Below, piece after piece: positions 25,630 to 38,187 of a DNA stretch of 64,000 nucleotides; the first letter of the stretch is position 1; each line of letters starts with the position of its first letter. The stretch comes from Lineus longissimus. Its lineage: Eukaryota; Nemertea; Pilidiophora; Heteronemertea; Lineidae. The stretch spans positions 7,938,501 to 8,002,500 of the forward strand of contig NC_088309.1 of the NCBI RefSeq assembly GCF_910592395.1, in the 5' to 3' direction. A program made the translations under genes and the position numbers. Under the pieces are notes generated by a model that saw only the letters and a program-made list of their open reading frames with translations, was not told where the DNA came from and made no database searches.

Positions 25630-28600
25630 CTAGGCTTTCACGGCTCCGGGGATCTGTTGCAGGACCTGTGAGGAAGAGGAGGATTGAAATTTGATTAAAA
25701 TGTTTGGCAGGTTCCATGACTTGTGATTTCCATATATATCTCAGACTCAGTCAGGCAAAAAGAGAAGAAAAGTTCAAAGAACTGGAAATAAAAATAAAAC
25801 AAAACAAATCAAGCAAAACAAGATGCACAAAAAATTTCTCAAGAAATTTGTGCGAAATGCAAAAATATTGCAGTTTACAGCAATCATTTTTTCCCATGTC
25901 CAAAATGAATAAAAAAATAGTACCAGCCTACCTCTAAGCTAATCTCATTTGAATTTTATTTGAACAACACCTAGCATTGAAAGTACAGGTAAAATGCATT
26001 AGCATCAGTTTGGAATGGTAGGCTGTTTTAGTATTTTGAGGAATAGAGCAGAAACTGTTCTGTCATTCATCCCCATGACTGTCATGGAGAGGCAAACCCA
26101 GTTGACAGACTGATATATGTGACCCGTCACAGCAAAACCAGGCGCATGTCGACAGAAGATGAGCCAAAGTGACACCAGGAGATAATGGAAGAAATTGATG
26201 TGCTCATATTTCACAAAAGGCAGACAATAGAGAATTGATCAAACAGTCCGTCTCAAGCTGCCAAGCTCAGAGCGACATGCGCCTGGTTTTGCTGTGACGG
26301 GTCACATATTTTACATAAATAGACATTGATGCTGCTGGATTTTACACGCAACATAGAGACACCAACACCAGACAGTCTCTCATATCTACCAGTGTTTACG
26401 TGTTGGACATACATCGAGTAATGATGAGATATTTAAGGCCTATATAATTTAACAACGTACCTTTGAGATGTCAACACCAGTAAGGGCTGACACGGCTGGT
26501 GGGAGGCTGCTAACAAGACGACCGATTTCGGCTGAAGTGCGGTCATCGCCCAGGAGAACGATCTCTTCTGTCTTTGATAGTGGTGCTGAAACTTCGGCAG
26601 CAATCTGAAATGGGAGGATTTTTGATGAAACACAGGATTTCTACATGGCTAACAACAAGTATGGATTAATCTATACCTGCAAGGAATTAAATCGAAATCT
26701 CTAGCCAATCGAAAATGTCTGAGTTGATGTATGTGCTGAAAAGTATCAGCACATCATGCAGGAAACAATCAGAATGATGTGTTTTTTGTCCTTTTATAAC
26801 ATATCTGTTTCTCAAAGCAAAATTTGTTAAACTCAGCCAACCAAATGAAATACAGGCACCTGGAAAGATCACCATATTTTTTACCATAACCTTAGACCTT
26901 CCAGTCACAAGGTTAATCCCTTCAGGAACATCATCGTAATCATAAACCTACCTTTGGTAATGACTCAAGGACAAGGTGAAGTACGGCAGCATCTCCATAC
27001 TGTTTGTAAGCAGAGGCCTTTAATCTCATCATCTCGGCTTCAGCCTTACCAACACACTCGATGGCCTGGGCATCAGCCCCTCCCAACAATTTGATCTTCT
27101 CCGCATCGGCTCTGGCTGCTTCTACCGTAACGGTCCTGAATTGAGGAAGAGAATATTGAAAGGAGCCTTCTTAGATGAGCACCTTGAAGGGTGTCCCACC
27201 TCACATTAGCATAAGGTCTTCCTTTAGATTCCAGTGAGCATGACAACGTTTTTCAATGTTGCTTGGATCATACACTTCATCTGGTTTGGAAATCCTCACC
27301 AGAGATCTGCTAAATAGCAAACTAAAACAACTCCTCGATACAAGATAATAATTTCATATAATACCTATCTAAATACTACCAGTGTGACCAATGACACAAA
27401 CCAGTGCTTATCAAGTTCTTATCTTGCAGCTCGCCAATACCTCACCAACTAGTATGAGAATTCCTGACTTATCTCCACTCACCTCCTTCCGGCAGCGATA
27501 GTCTCGACCCTGAAAGCCTCGAACTCAGCCGGTCTCTTCACCATCGCCGTCAGCTCCTTCTCCTTTCGTAGAATTTCCTTCTCTTCAATATCAATGAGCT
27601 TCCTCCTCTCAACAACTTCAATTTCAATCTCCTCACTCCTGATGCACTGCTTTTCTTTCGCTGCCTGTAACTCGTATGCCAACTCAGCCTCAGCTTTCTA
27701 AAGTAGAAGATGAGGAGATACAATGAATTTGACCACAACGCATGACTCCTGAGCACAAGCTGAGCAAAATCTACCCATCCTATTCATGATGTAACATTAT
27801 GCCAAGCTTGCAAGGATTCCATGCCTATTGAACTACCTCTCAACATTACAAGGCAGTTTTGCAGCAAAGTGGAGAGGGTTTCCACCAGAACAAATATTTT
27901 GGGTACGAACTGAAAGTGACCTGACGCCAGAGACCATGGGGTTGTGACTGGCTTTGAGTCGGGTATTTGATATCTGGATGGCTCACTGACTTGACGTCAG
28001 CTCGAGATGGAACCCTTCTCTATTTGACATACCTTGGCATTGACTTCTTGATCAAATGCTGCTTTCTGCATCTGGAACTCTCGGGATGAATCTGCAATTT
28101 TGGTATCTGCCTCGTACTTCACATCCATCTTGCTCTTCTCGCATTCAGCTTCCTAGAAAAACATCAAGAAATAGATCTTTGTGAAGTGATACGTCTCATT
28201 TCAACACCATCCAATTTAATTTTTTATAGCAACTGAGAAAGGTGTGTAGTCCTTACTGCATGAGTGTAAATAACTAAAACAGCAACGTTTATTTGAAATA
28301 GATAATAAATGTAAGTGCTTATATAGCGCTTTATAATGTACAACATTGTCAGAGATTTAGATGATCACAAAATATCTGAATGCAGAAGAAGAACAACTGA
28401 TCTTACATGTACAAGCCCAATACAATATTAAATTCTGATCAATGATACTGACCCTTATTCCTGCATCTCTTTGTGCCTCTGCGACACCAATATCAGCATC
28501 TCGCTTCACCACGGCAGTCTGTGCCCGTCCGAGAGATGACAAATACTCCACATCATCAAAGACATCTTTGATCGTAAAACTGAGGACCTCAATTCCCATG

Positions 28601-30188
28601 CGGCCAACATCTGGAGCCGCTACGTCTCTGACAAGCTGGGCAAACTGGTCTCTGTCTTGGTAGATGGCTTCTACACTCAGTGTTCCTGAAAAGGTTCAGA
28701 TACAATACAGTGTGTATGATGTTTCAAATGATTTTTGATTGCCAGACTCACTTTGCTAAACCTTTCTTTGAAGCGTACGAGATAAATATGTACATAAGAT
28801 TTTTACATGCGGGCCATTTCAGGCTCATTGGAAAGACCATTAGCAATGGAGACTGAAATGGATTAATAGATTCAACATTCCATTTAAAGAAGGCCTCTAT
28901 TCAACAATGCAATGTATCATTTCATACATACCAAGAATGGCCCTGAGATGACCTTCAAGTGTTTGAAGTATGACTCCTTCAATGTGGCGTACCGACTTCC
29001 CCAAAAACTGCTCACAGGCTGTGCCAAGAAGTTCCGTTTCCGTCATGACTTTAACCTGAGCGACACCTGTGACTGTCAATGGCACACCCTCCGAAGTTTC
29101 AACGTGTTCACAGATAGGATTTAATGTCATAACTTCCAGAGAGATTCTGAAATATAGATTACAATACTTTAAATTAAATGAAATCCTGAATTCATATTGA
29201 CTGACTTTATGTGGAAGTGAGAAGCCAGTAATATACGTCCAAACCTCTCTGCTTTATAGCTGCAATTGATCTTGACATATCTGATCCTGTGCTGTATTTA
29301 CCAGCAGAATAGTTCACAACTTCATATATAACATCTGATGACAAAGGATACTAACTGTTGGACATCCGTCACAAGGCACCACGCCCATCCCCATCCTCCA
29401 ATTATAGTCTTCTTACTTTGGGCCCCGCAACAACCGCCTGAAAAGAACGGAATCAACAATGATCAATGATTCAGTCCACGTCTGCCGCCATGAAAACGAA
29501 TATTTATACACCTAACGATGCGCGATATCGTATCGTCATGTCAGGAGAAGATTAGATTGTGCGCCGTATCGACATTTTTTAATTGGATTAAATGTCATGA
29601 CGATAATGGCGATATAATGCAGAGGTGGCGATACAAGATCGCACAACGTTAGTTGTAATTATTAGTTGAAACTTGAAGATCAACAAGTTTTGGGTCAATC
29701 ATGCTGCACATTATTCTGTCAATATGGGAATTTCCACTTGGTGACTATGTTAATGTTGGTAGGCCTATGTACAGTCCAGGATTGTCCACTCCTTGGCTAC
29801 CTCTCTGCTACTGCCGACACCCGAGTGCTGTCGCCAGTGACATTGTCGCGGTCGGCATGTCGATTGACAGTTACAGTGTTGCTTCAATCATCGTCATAGA
29901 CCGGACATTCTTGGTGTCAAGAGGCTCAAACGCGTCAATAACATTTTTATTTCCGGATTTTTACACTACAAAGAGCATCATCATGTAGGCCTAGGCCTAC
30001 ATATCTATCAGTACATTGATAACCAGGGCAGTGGTCGAGTGGAAAAACACTGGACAAAAAATCTAAACAAGCCAAAACAAACACATCATTTTAACGTGAA
30101 TTAAAGCATTTAACAAGTAGCGATAACCATAAACTTTACCTGATATAACAAGGGCTTCATTTGGGCCGACTGTGTGAATATTTCCCAT
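25630..30188 (-). CDS. FLOT2: Flotillin-2, 9 exons, 425 aa
   Basis: Exons (5' to 3'): 30188-30140, 29437-29356, 29146-28932, 28685-28453, 28152-28033, 27697-27483, 27135-26952, 26604-26461, 25665-25630. Phases close to 426 codons including stop, against 428 aa in human. The N-terminus MGNIHTVGPNEALVISGGCC gives a Gly2 myristoylation site and Cys19/Cys20 for palmitoylation; the Cys4 of vertebrate flotillin-2 is Ile here. The SPFH/PHB domain follows (SLEVMTLNP, EGVPLTVTGVAQVKVM, GIEVLSFTIKDV), then the Glu/Ala-rich flotillin coiled coil (RDADIGVAEAQRDAGIREAE, AYELQAAKEKQ, EIEIEVVERRK) and a C-terminal SALTGVDISK segment. Flotillins oligomerise on the inner face of the plasma membrane and endosomes. 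The gene is divergent from PPP4C. Confidence 0.96.
26115..26309. mobile_element. MITE-like element, copy 2, 37 bp perfect TIRs
   Basis: The arm at 26115-26151 (starting ATATGTGACCCGTCACAGC) is the exact reverse complement of 26273-26309. Total length is 195 bp and there is no ORF. Its arms are better preserved than in copy 1, suggesting a younger insertion. It lies in FLOT2 intron 8. Confidence 0.9.
29517..29650. mobile_element. Short inverted-repeat element in FLOT2 intron 1
   Basis: Ends GATGCGCGATATCGTATCGTC and GGCGATACAAGATCGCACA are imperfect inverted repeats of about 20 bp. The right half (ATGTCATGACGATAATGGCG and following) resembles 53059-53121 in GBA2 intron 1. Noncoding. Confidence 0.55.
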
Positions 30189-31223
30189 TGTGTTTGATTG
30201 GTTTTAGAACGATATAAATGGTGTTTTTGTAGGAATGAAAACCACCCCACCTCAAAACAAATATGGAGTTAATCTCGGGCTCTCGTGAGTTTGTCGAGAA
30301 CACAAAATTGAAATAAATATTTTTAAGTTGTTATATCAATGATATGATTCTTATTGTGATACAAATATAAAGTGATATCTGCCTTAATTTTTAATAAAAA
30401 GTGTGACTTTTAATTTTTTAATCAAAAATAAGTTCACAACAACTATAGATGTACCAGCTATTTAGTTAGACCCACTTGATATGCAAATCCTTTTTTCATA
30501 TCGCATGTTTTTTTGCAAAGTTGTGTCATCGTCAATTATTTTATTGATTTAGTGTGAATTTTGATGAAAACACTGAACTAAATACAAACATAACGTAAAA
30601 TAAATGACTTAAACTAATTTGATATTTGGTGTGGTACGTCATGAACAAGCACTTGCGTCACCGAATGACGAATTCACCACTTTACCACTCAGCTTTTGTA
30701 CGTTTCCTCCTCTATTTTTGCCTCAAAGGGCTTGATATTGTTAATTTCCTTTTCTTTAATATATACCTTCATTAACTAGCATAAGTAGTTTCGAGAAATA
30801 AAGACGAAATGAATCCTATTCAGTAACTTTCTGTCCACTTTCCGTTGCTAATATTTCATAAATTTTTTGCTCTTCGTGTATGTGTAGTGTAGTGTACACA
30901 CATAGATTTTGTACAGTTACACGACACTTCAGTGCAGTACAGACAGAGTGCCAAATTAAACTGCGCCAGTGTATTCCGTAGTGTATTGCTGTCGTATATT
31001 CTACATTGATTTACCATGTAATCATAGAATGATAGATTTCAAGTCCTAGTCCCTGTGCCTGTGGACCTTGCTGTGATGATTGAATGATTGATGCCACGGC
31101 CTGCTGTATTTAGCCGGCGTAGGCCTACTTCATAGTTTTTGTCAGTGCATGTTTGCTCCGATTCAATGATAATGTTTCTTTTTTGCAGATTAATATCTTT
31201 GATTAGCTGATAAGGCCTTCATA
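30189..31223. promoter_or_regulatory. Divergent intergenic region FLOT2/PPP4C
   Basis: This 1 kb interval between head-to-head start codons is AT-rich and shows no ORF. It must hold both promoters and 5'UTRs. A GTGTAGTGTAGTGTACACAC repeat lies near 30880. I could not assign specific factor sites. Confidence 0.45.
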
Positions 31224-34062
31224 ATGACTGAAATAAGCGATTTAGATAGGTATGTATCAAAAACATTTACATGTAAGCAAGGCCCTGTGTATATTTTTGG
31301 AGAACTATACGAACAATTGTAGACAATACTTGTTGTCGATTTACATGGACTTTCCACCCGGCAGGTGTAGCGAGCTGTACTTTTAAAGTCTTGAGTATAG
31401 TATAATTGGTGTGTGGATGAACCTCCTGTTAGTGTTAATAATATTAGGCCTGGATGACATGTAATACAAATACAATAACATGACATCATCATAATTTCTA
31501 TATTCCTACTGTGACATACATGTATGACTGATACTGCTATGATGACTCATAAACTAAGTGTGTGCAATTGATAAAGCCTTCCCAACTTGACAAGGCATTG
31601 CTGTGGATTTCTTCATACTCTGACCTACTTACCAGTTATAAATTCACTGTGTCCAGTGTACAATTTTCACTTATTCACAAGATCCTCATCATGACAGACA
31701 TCAGAGATTTAGATAGGTCTGAGAACTACAATTCTTGTATACCTTCAGTGTTACTATAGACCCGTACTTGGTACCATTGATTTATATTCTCATGTTGGCT
31801 GCCTTAGATCATAATCAGATTTAGACAGCACCTCAAAAGGAACTCTAACTCTCAGGCGCTTTACACAGCAAGGCACTCTTTCATAGAAGACGTATCAGAG
31901 GTCCAAAAATGTAGATAGGTGTATGCAGATCACCGCTGTTGTTGCCCCTGAAAAATATCTCCCAAATATTTTTCACTTTCTTTCTGCTACCCTGTACCTG
32001 TAACTGCCTTGAGTTTGTTTTGATAATGTGAGCCTTTGAGACAAATAATTCTCCCCGTGTTATTGGCTAGTATTGCAGGATCATTTTGGATGTTGTAAGA
32101 ATTCTTGCTGCACTGTGCTGTCATATTTGGTTAAAGAGAGGTTTAATTTTGATGCCAATATGTTTTGAAACTCTGTCGCTGATAAATTTCAATTATGTTT
32201 CAGACAAATTGAGCAGCTCCGGCGATGCGAGATCATCAAGGAGAGTGAAGTGAAGGTGTTGTGTGCTAAAGCCAGGGAAATTCTTGTTGAGGAAAGCAAT
32301 GTCCAGCGAGTGGATTCTCCAGTCACAGTAAGTTCTTCTTCTTCTTCTTCTTTTGCATTCAAAATTTTTTGTGATGCATGCAAATGGGAATATTTCTCTT
32401 CCATTCATTGTGCCTTTCTTGTTCCAGGTTTGTGGTGATATTCATGGTCAGTTCTATGACCTGAAAGAATTGTTCAAGGTGGGAGGCGATGTCCCAGACA
32501 CAAACTACCTCTTCATGGGTGATTTCGTCGATCGGGGATTTTACAGTGTAGAAACATTTTTACTTTTATTAGCATTAAAGGTAAGTCGCAGACTGCATCA
32601 ATCGGTCATTACATTATATCGTGGTAGAAGGACACATCAAAAAGTCATTGATAGCTGAAAGCTTTTCAATTGGTGTAAACGACGTCTTAGATTTTTGTGA
32701 GTTTTTGGCTAGAGTTCATTTAATTGTGGAAGTGTATGTTCATCGAGTTTTTTTCGATCCACTTTCAGGTTCGTTATCCAGACAGAATCACATTAATTCG
32801 AGGAAATCATGAAAGTCGACAAATTACACAAGTGTATGGATTTTATGACGAATGTTTGAGGAAGTACGGGTCTATCACAGTGTGGAGATATTGTACAGAA
32901 ATATTTGATTACCTCAGTTTGTCAGCAATCATTGATGGAAAGGTAAGCATCTGACTTTCATCTGCCTGAGTTGTCTGTGCTAGGGTTGTCACCAGAGGAT
33001 TTTGTATTGAGCACAATCTCAGAGTAGCTAATTGTTCTCTCTTTTCATTTTGTCCTTGCCAGTAATGCCTGCTGCCAGGAGAGAGAACTCTACCTGATAA
33101 TCTAAGAGTAAAGTGTAGCTTATTTAAAAGTGAATGTGTGATATTCTGAATCCAAATTGTTTGTTGATTTTCTTCAGATATTCTGTGTCCACGGAGGATT
33201 ATCACCGTCAATCAACACATTAGATCAAATTCGAGCAATAGACAGAAAACAAGAGGTGCCGCATGATGGGCCAATGTGTGATCTTCTTTGGTCCGATCCT
33301 GAAGGTATGTTAAGCGAATTGTGCTACACGACAGATATTAGAGTAGTATTTGTCTTCACACTTTGAGTTTATAAAGTTGTTGAAAGCACCTCAAATAACA
33401 ATGCAACAATCTAGAAACTGGGACTAAAATACAGGGTGCTATGATCTGTTTACAATGTTATTCGATTAGCTCAAACTAGACCTGACTGGAACTAATGCTT
33501 GTTTGTTTCGTTGTTTCAGATACCCAAGGCTGGGGTGTGAGTCCTCGAGGGGCTGGTTACCTCTTTGGAAGTGACGTCGTCGCACAATTCAACGCTGCTA
33601 ATGATATTGATCTGATTTGTCGAGCGCATCAGCTGGTCATGGAAGGCTACAAGTGGCATTTTAACGAAACTGTACTAACTGTTTGGTCGGCGCCTAATTA
33701 TTGTTACAGGTAAAGGAACAATATTTCTTCATGTGGTTGCAGTTCCCTTTCAGTTCATGTAAATTCACTGATAGTTGATCTATCTTTTCATTTCTGTTTG
33801 ACTAAAATAGCATTTTTGGACAATTTAGTATAAAACAATTTCTTAGGATTATCGCCATGAACGGCTTGAATTGTGACATTTCAAATGTTTGTTTTGCCTT
33901 GTCTTAAATTTTCTCATCACTCCCTCTTTCAGATGCGGAAACGTTGCCGCTATACTTGAATTAGACGAACATTTACAACGGGACTTTACAATATTTGAAG
34001 CCGCTCCACAGGAAACGCGAGGCATACCTTCGAAGAAACCTCAAGCTGACTACTTCCTTTGA
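31224..34062 (+). CDS. PPP4C: Serine/threonine protein phosphatase 4 catalytic subunit, 7 exons, 307 aa
   Basis: Exons: 31224-31249, 32204-32327, 32428-32580, 32769-32942, 33178-33304, 33520-33709, 33933-34062. Phases close to 308 codons including stop, the same length as human PP4C. The metal-binding signatures of the PPP family are intact: GDIHGQ at 53-58, GDFVDRG at 81-87, GNHE at 113-116, then HGGLSPS and the [11 protein letters not shown] loop. The protein ends in DYFL, the PP2A/PP4/PP6 tail whose terminal Leu is carboxymethylated. PP4 works with regulatory R2/R3 subunits in centrosome maturation, DNA repair and histone dephosphorylation. Exon 1 encodes only MTEISDLD plus two bases. A similar sequence lies at 31691 in intron 1 (separate entry). 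Confidence 0.98.
31691..31716 (+). other. Second PPP4C first-exon-like sequence in intron 1
   Basis: Reads MTDIRDLD plus AG, then GTCTGA, paralleling the real exon 1 ([16 protein letters not shown]) 467 bases upstream. Spliced to exon 2 it would give [13 protein letters not shown] in frame. The ATG has A at -3. The donor is weaker than in exon 1. It could be an alternative first exon or a decaying duplicate. Confidence 0.55.
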
Positions 34063-35690
34063 GGATTGTGTGTTCATAAGACAATATCATGCATTCAATT
34101 CATTCATGTGTCACTGTACAGACTTGTATTATACTTTCTTTCACAATTGTTAAGCCTGTATAAAATTTCTGAGGTACAGTCATAGTCACAATTGCGTATG
34201 TTGCACGAATACTGTGTTTGGCCACCATTTATGTTACCTTCATGTGAGCTGTGCTAAACTTTAGGCTCCTTTCGCATAGGAGGATTGTTGTGTGTTTCAC
34301 ATTGGTTTCATGCTACCCTTAACCTTCACGGCAATATGCACGCAACCATTGTCTAAGCTGTTTACAGCACACGCGACACCAGAGCATAGGTGATGTGCTG
34401 CTTCCGCGAAGCAGAGGGTATGTCAGTTGTGACTGGGACTGTAGAGTCTTTATCAGCCTCGCACATAATGTTTCAATAACATCTGAGAGACAATGTTCCT
34501 GATATTTTGTGCTTTTCAAATGGCTTTGAGAATGGCGGGACCAATAAGTTGTTGCTCCCTTGAATTGTGTCTTGTCACCAATACATGGAGGAGCAATGTC
34601 AAGGCAGCTGAAGTGGATTGCGCACACTTTTTACTTGTTCATTCAAGGTGCTTTCCAGTTCAAAATATGGTACCTTTAAATTCTTCAGCTACTGCATCTT
34701 ATTAGACACACAATACACCAATTGACTGTTCTTTGTGGTACGTATTTTGAAGTGGACTTTAGAATGACTGTGGCGTTTGTTATTATCATTATTTGCTAAG
34801 GCAATAGTTGGGAGTATTCTGATGACTGAGGGTATCACGTGATACTGTCTATGGTGTTATCAGTTCATGAAATATGAGAAGAGTATGCCAGATATCCAGG
34901 ATTTCTAACATCAAGGTGAAGCATCCATGTAGTATTTTGGGCTTTGAACTCAGAACTGTAGATTCTATCCTCCACTCTTTAAAAAATATGCACTGCAATT
35001 GTAATATCACCCCCGGGACACTGCATCACTTTGTAATGTTAACTTCTGTACAACTCAACATTATGTCGTCATTTGATAATTCAGTAATGATGTTGACATT
35101 CCTTATGCCAGTCATAGCTGAAGCTGAGTTATATACATGTATCAGGGCCGATCGTTTAGTATGTAAGCATTGAAGGGGGGGGGGGGGGGTAAACTGGGGG
35201 AATGGATGTCAAATATCAGCAAATGGTGTGTACCACTACCAAATGAAGAACACATTTTTTGAAATGGTGACTGCATTTTTACACTACAACAGGATCAGTG
35301 AAAACATTTGTTGCATGCTTGGAATGAATAAGCGGATCAGTTATGTTTTGGTGGTGACTTGGTTGATCCAATCCGTTGTCTAAACCTGTTGATATTGTTG
35401 CCAGATTGAATAGAGCGGAAATACCGCAGGACACTCAGGATGGATACTCTGTCAAAAAATGTCCCATTTGAGGTTAAATACTTAAGTTCATAAATCTCGT
35501 TGTTGGAGGGGGGTCAGGGGTGCATCAAGTGTGTCTTGTAAAAATTGTAAGAATGTAGCAAAGTCTGCCAATAGATTGACTGATGATCAAATGTTTGCTG
35601 TGCACCATGGAATGGACTTGATCAAACTGCAATCAAGTACTTTTATGTAGTGTAATTTTAATAAAATTTATTCAGAAAAGTGATACAAGT
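34063..35690 (+). other. PPP4C 3'UTR
   Basis: Noncoding 1.6 kb after the stop. It ends near a strong AATAAA at 35660-35665 (TTTTAATAAAATTTATTC). A run of 15 G lies at 35175-35189. No other gene is visible. Confidence 0.6.
35660..35665 (+). terminator. Poly(A) signal for PPP4C
   Basis: AATAAA within TTTTAATAAAATTTATTC, the clearest hexamer downstream of the PPP4C stop. Confidence 0.55.
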
Positions 35691-35879
35691 AATATTTGTT
35701 CTTATTTCCATATGTCTGTTCAAATTGAGCTTGACAGCTGAGGGCCTGGTACCAAGTATACTTGCCGGTACTTGTACACGAATGTGCCCAGAAGTTCAGT
35801 TCCTGCTTTTCAAACAAGGATTACACACAGTCAAGTACAGAACAGTTAGTAAGATTCTATACATCCATCTGAAGTTGAA

Positions 35880-36830
35880 GGAGGTCAAGGTTGACCATAC
35901 CAGCCAACTTCCATAATATTACTTCAGTATGGACGAGACAAACTCGGCATGAGTCCAAGAACCACTGAGATTGGCCTGATGTCCATACATCTTCATGTTG
36001 ACAGGCTTGAATTGATCTCATCCTGGGGCCCATTGTGTCATAAAACCTTGTGATACTCGAGCAATAGCTTTCCAGGTTGATGTGCGGGTTGTGATACTCA
36101 TGTCGAGGCAGACAGAACATTTACTTGTACATTCCTGATGACCATGGTTGATTTCCAAGAGTCAAGGGCAACCTTGCTACATGTATGCTTCTGATACTCT
36201 ATACCAACATGTTGTCATTATATAGTGGTCATTTGTGAGTCCAGGACAACCTTTCAAGCTGTGTCAAGGGAAAGATGTGTTGTGATACCAAACACATCTG
36301 ACTTCTTTACCCAGGAGGACCCATTGCAATATCCAATCGATGGCTGTACCCAGGGTCGGAGAATGGGTGATAACCATAGACAACATTGGCCATGCCCAGT
36401 CACATCTTTGATACCCTGGAATACCCTATGTATCTCATTGTAATTGATACCCTGTGTACATGTATGTAATTGATATCCTGTGTATTCTATGGTACATATC
36501 TCTGATACGCTAGCTGTGTATTGCACATCTGGTGCCCTCGGTATCGCATATTTGATACCCTGGGTATCAGGGCGATTGGTTGTGATTCTCAGCTGATGTC
36601 CATACATGTAGTTGGACTTCAGCTAGTTCAGGATGTCCTCAGCTGTGGCTAATGGACAGGTTGTGATACTCAACCATAAGCTGTGCCCCAAGGGGATAGG
36701 TAAAAATATGCAAGTGGATATGCGAAGAGTTGGTGTTCGAGTCCATGGCCAGGACAAGTCCAGCTGTATCCAGGGGGAGTGGATCCTGATACTTGATACT
36801 CATACATGTAGATGGAAACTAATTTGGAAT
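35880..36830. repeat. Degenerate GATAC(T/C)C-rich repeat region
   Basis: TGATACTC, TGATACCC and CCCTGG(T/A)TA-like phrases recur many times (for example 36050, 36090, 36190, 36410, 36450, 36556, 36667, 36790) without a clean period. This looks like an old minisatellite between the convergent 3' ends of PPP4C and ANAPC7. Period and copy number cannot be settled by eye. Confidence 0.35.
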
Positions 36831-37248
36831 TTGATTTGGAAACTAATCCAGGTCAACCATAGTTTGGCTCGTGGGGTTGTTATAATCATGGAGATATTAC
36901 CTCCATGTTATAATTGATGGCTTGTGGCTGTCCCATGTCAGGATGAAAAAATGTTGCAACCAAAGTTGCCTCACAACATTTGAACTACATTTTACAAACA
37001 CAGCACGGCTTGTGATGTCCCAAACACTACCTCAATGGTATATCAATTGAAAGACCTCAGCAGTTGTTTTGTACACATTCATGTACATGTATATGTTGCA
37101 CGATGTAGATGATGATCAGCAGTTCCTAATTTCTGAGACTCTTTTGTAAAGGTATGTGTATGGAACTGAGGTGGCCCTCTCATCAGTAGAAGATACATGT
37201 ACATGTACTGAAGAAAGTGTCATGACAGATAAAAATATTTTAAAAATT

Positions 37249-37254
37249 TTTAAT
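37249..37254 (-). terminator. Candidate poly(A) signal for ANAPC7
   Basis: Minus-strand ATTAAA in a GAAAATTAAAAATT context about 0.93 kb after the stop codon. The interval 37255-38187 is AT-rich, noncoding and likely 3'UTR. Confidence 0.3.
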
Positions 37255-37497
37255 TTTCTATCAAAGTATACATTTACAACATAGTAAAATAAATATACGA
37301 GGTGTACAGCAATAAGGTATCTTCTGACAGTTAGTTAAATGCAAAAGGGTAAAATACAGATTCATATTGTTACATGTATATCATAGTACGTTCTACATTT
37401 AGTTATATAGTGCTATTCATAAAGGTTCCTGCCTGTCAGATACAATGTACCATGGCAGTGTCAAAGTCTTGTGCACTTACTGACCATCCGAAAAAGT

Positions 37498-37612
37498 GCA
37501 TGTACATGTACATGTACAATATGCATGTACATTGTAGCCAACAGCACTAGTCTACTGAAAAGATTTTGCACCATTATTGCCTCTGCTCAGTACATGTACA
37601 TGTACATTGTAT
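37498..37612. repeat. ACATGT palindromic microsatellite tracts
   Basis: Runs of (ACATGT)n at 37499-37530 and 37592-37606. The same hexamer recurs across the window at 37080, 37196 and 38133. They are self-complementary and lie in the ANAPC7 3' region. Confidence 0.6.
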
Positions 37613-38187
37613 TTTGGACTTTTATCATATCAGTTCATACATTTGTATTCCTACAGCAAATTCATGCACAACATGCTGTCACAAAATTATCAGTGTGCTT
37701 AGTTACAAAACATAAATTCTCATCATACATGTCATATATTAGTGTCATGTCATCAGAAAGAAGATGCCAGAACCTTTCTTCTGTATGAGTTACGTTAATC
37801 TGCTGCCAAAAGGAACCTATTCTGACAGTAAACATGTGCAGACTGTTCCTCTCTTCCTATTGAATTCAAGAGATATCCACAGTCGAAGTGATTCACATCT
37901 CTTTATCCTACACTGTACTGTCAAAATGATCCAACCAAGTCTCATGAATTTCACTGTACATGTAGTCAACCCCGCACTTACACGCACCAATGGAGGCAAA
38001 TTTAACATATCCCAAAGACCTCATCAGCTACTAACGGCAAACGAATTTTGTATGTATAAAGTATGAACGCATGCACATCGGTATAATCAGAAACCCATTA
38101 CAGCGCTTCTTTGAAGTAATATGAAAGAAGTACATGTACATGTAAAGTCTATTTTCAAACAGCAAATGCATGCATATCTTCCTGCTG

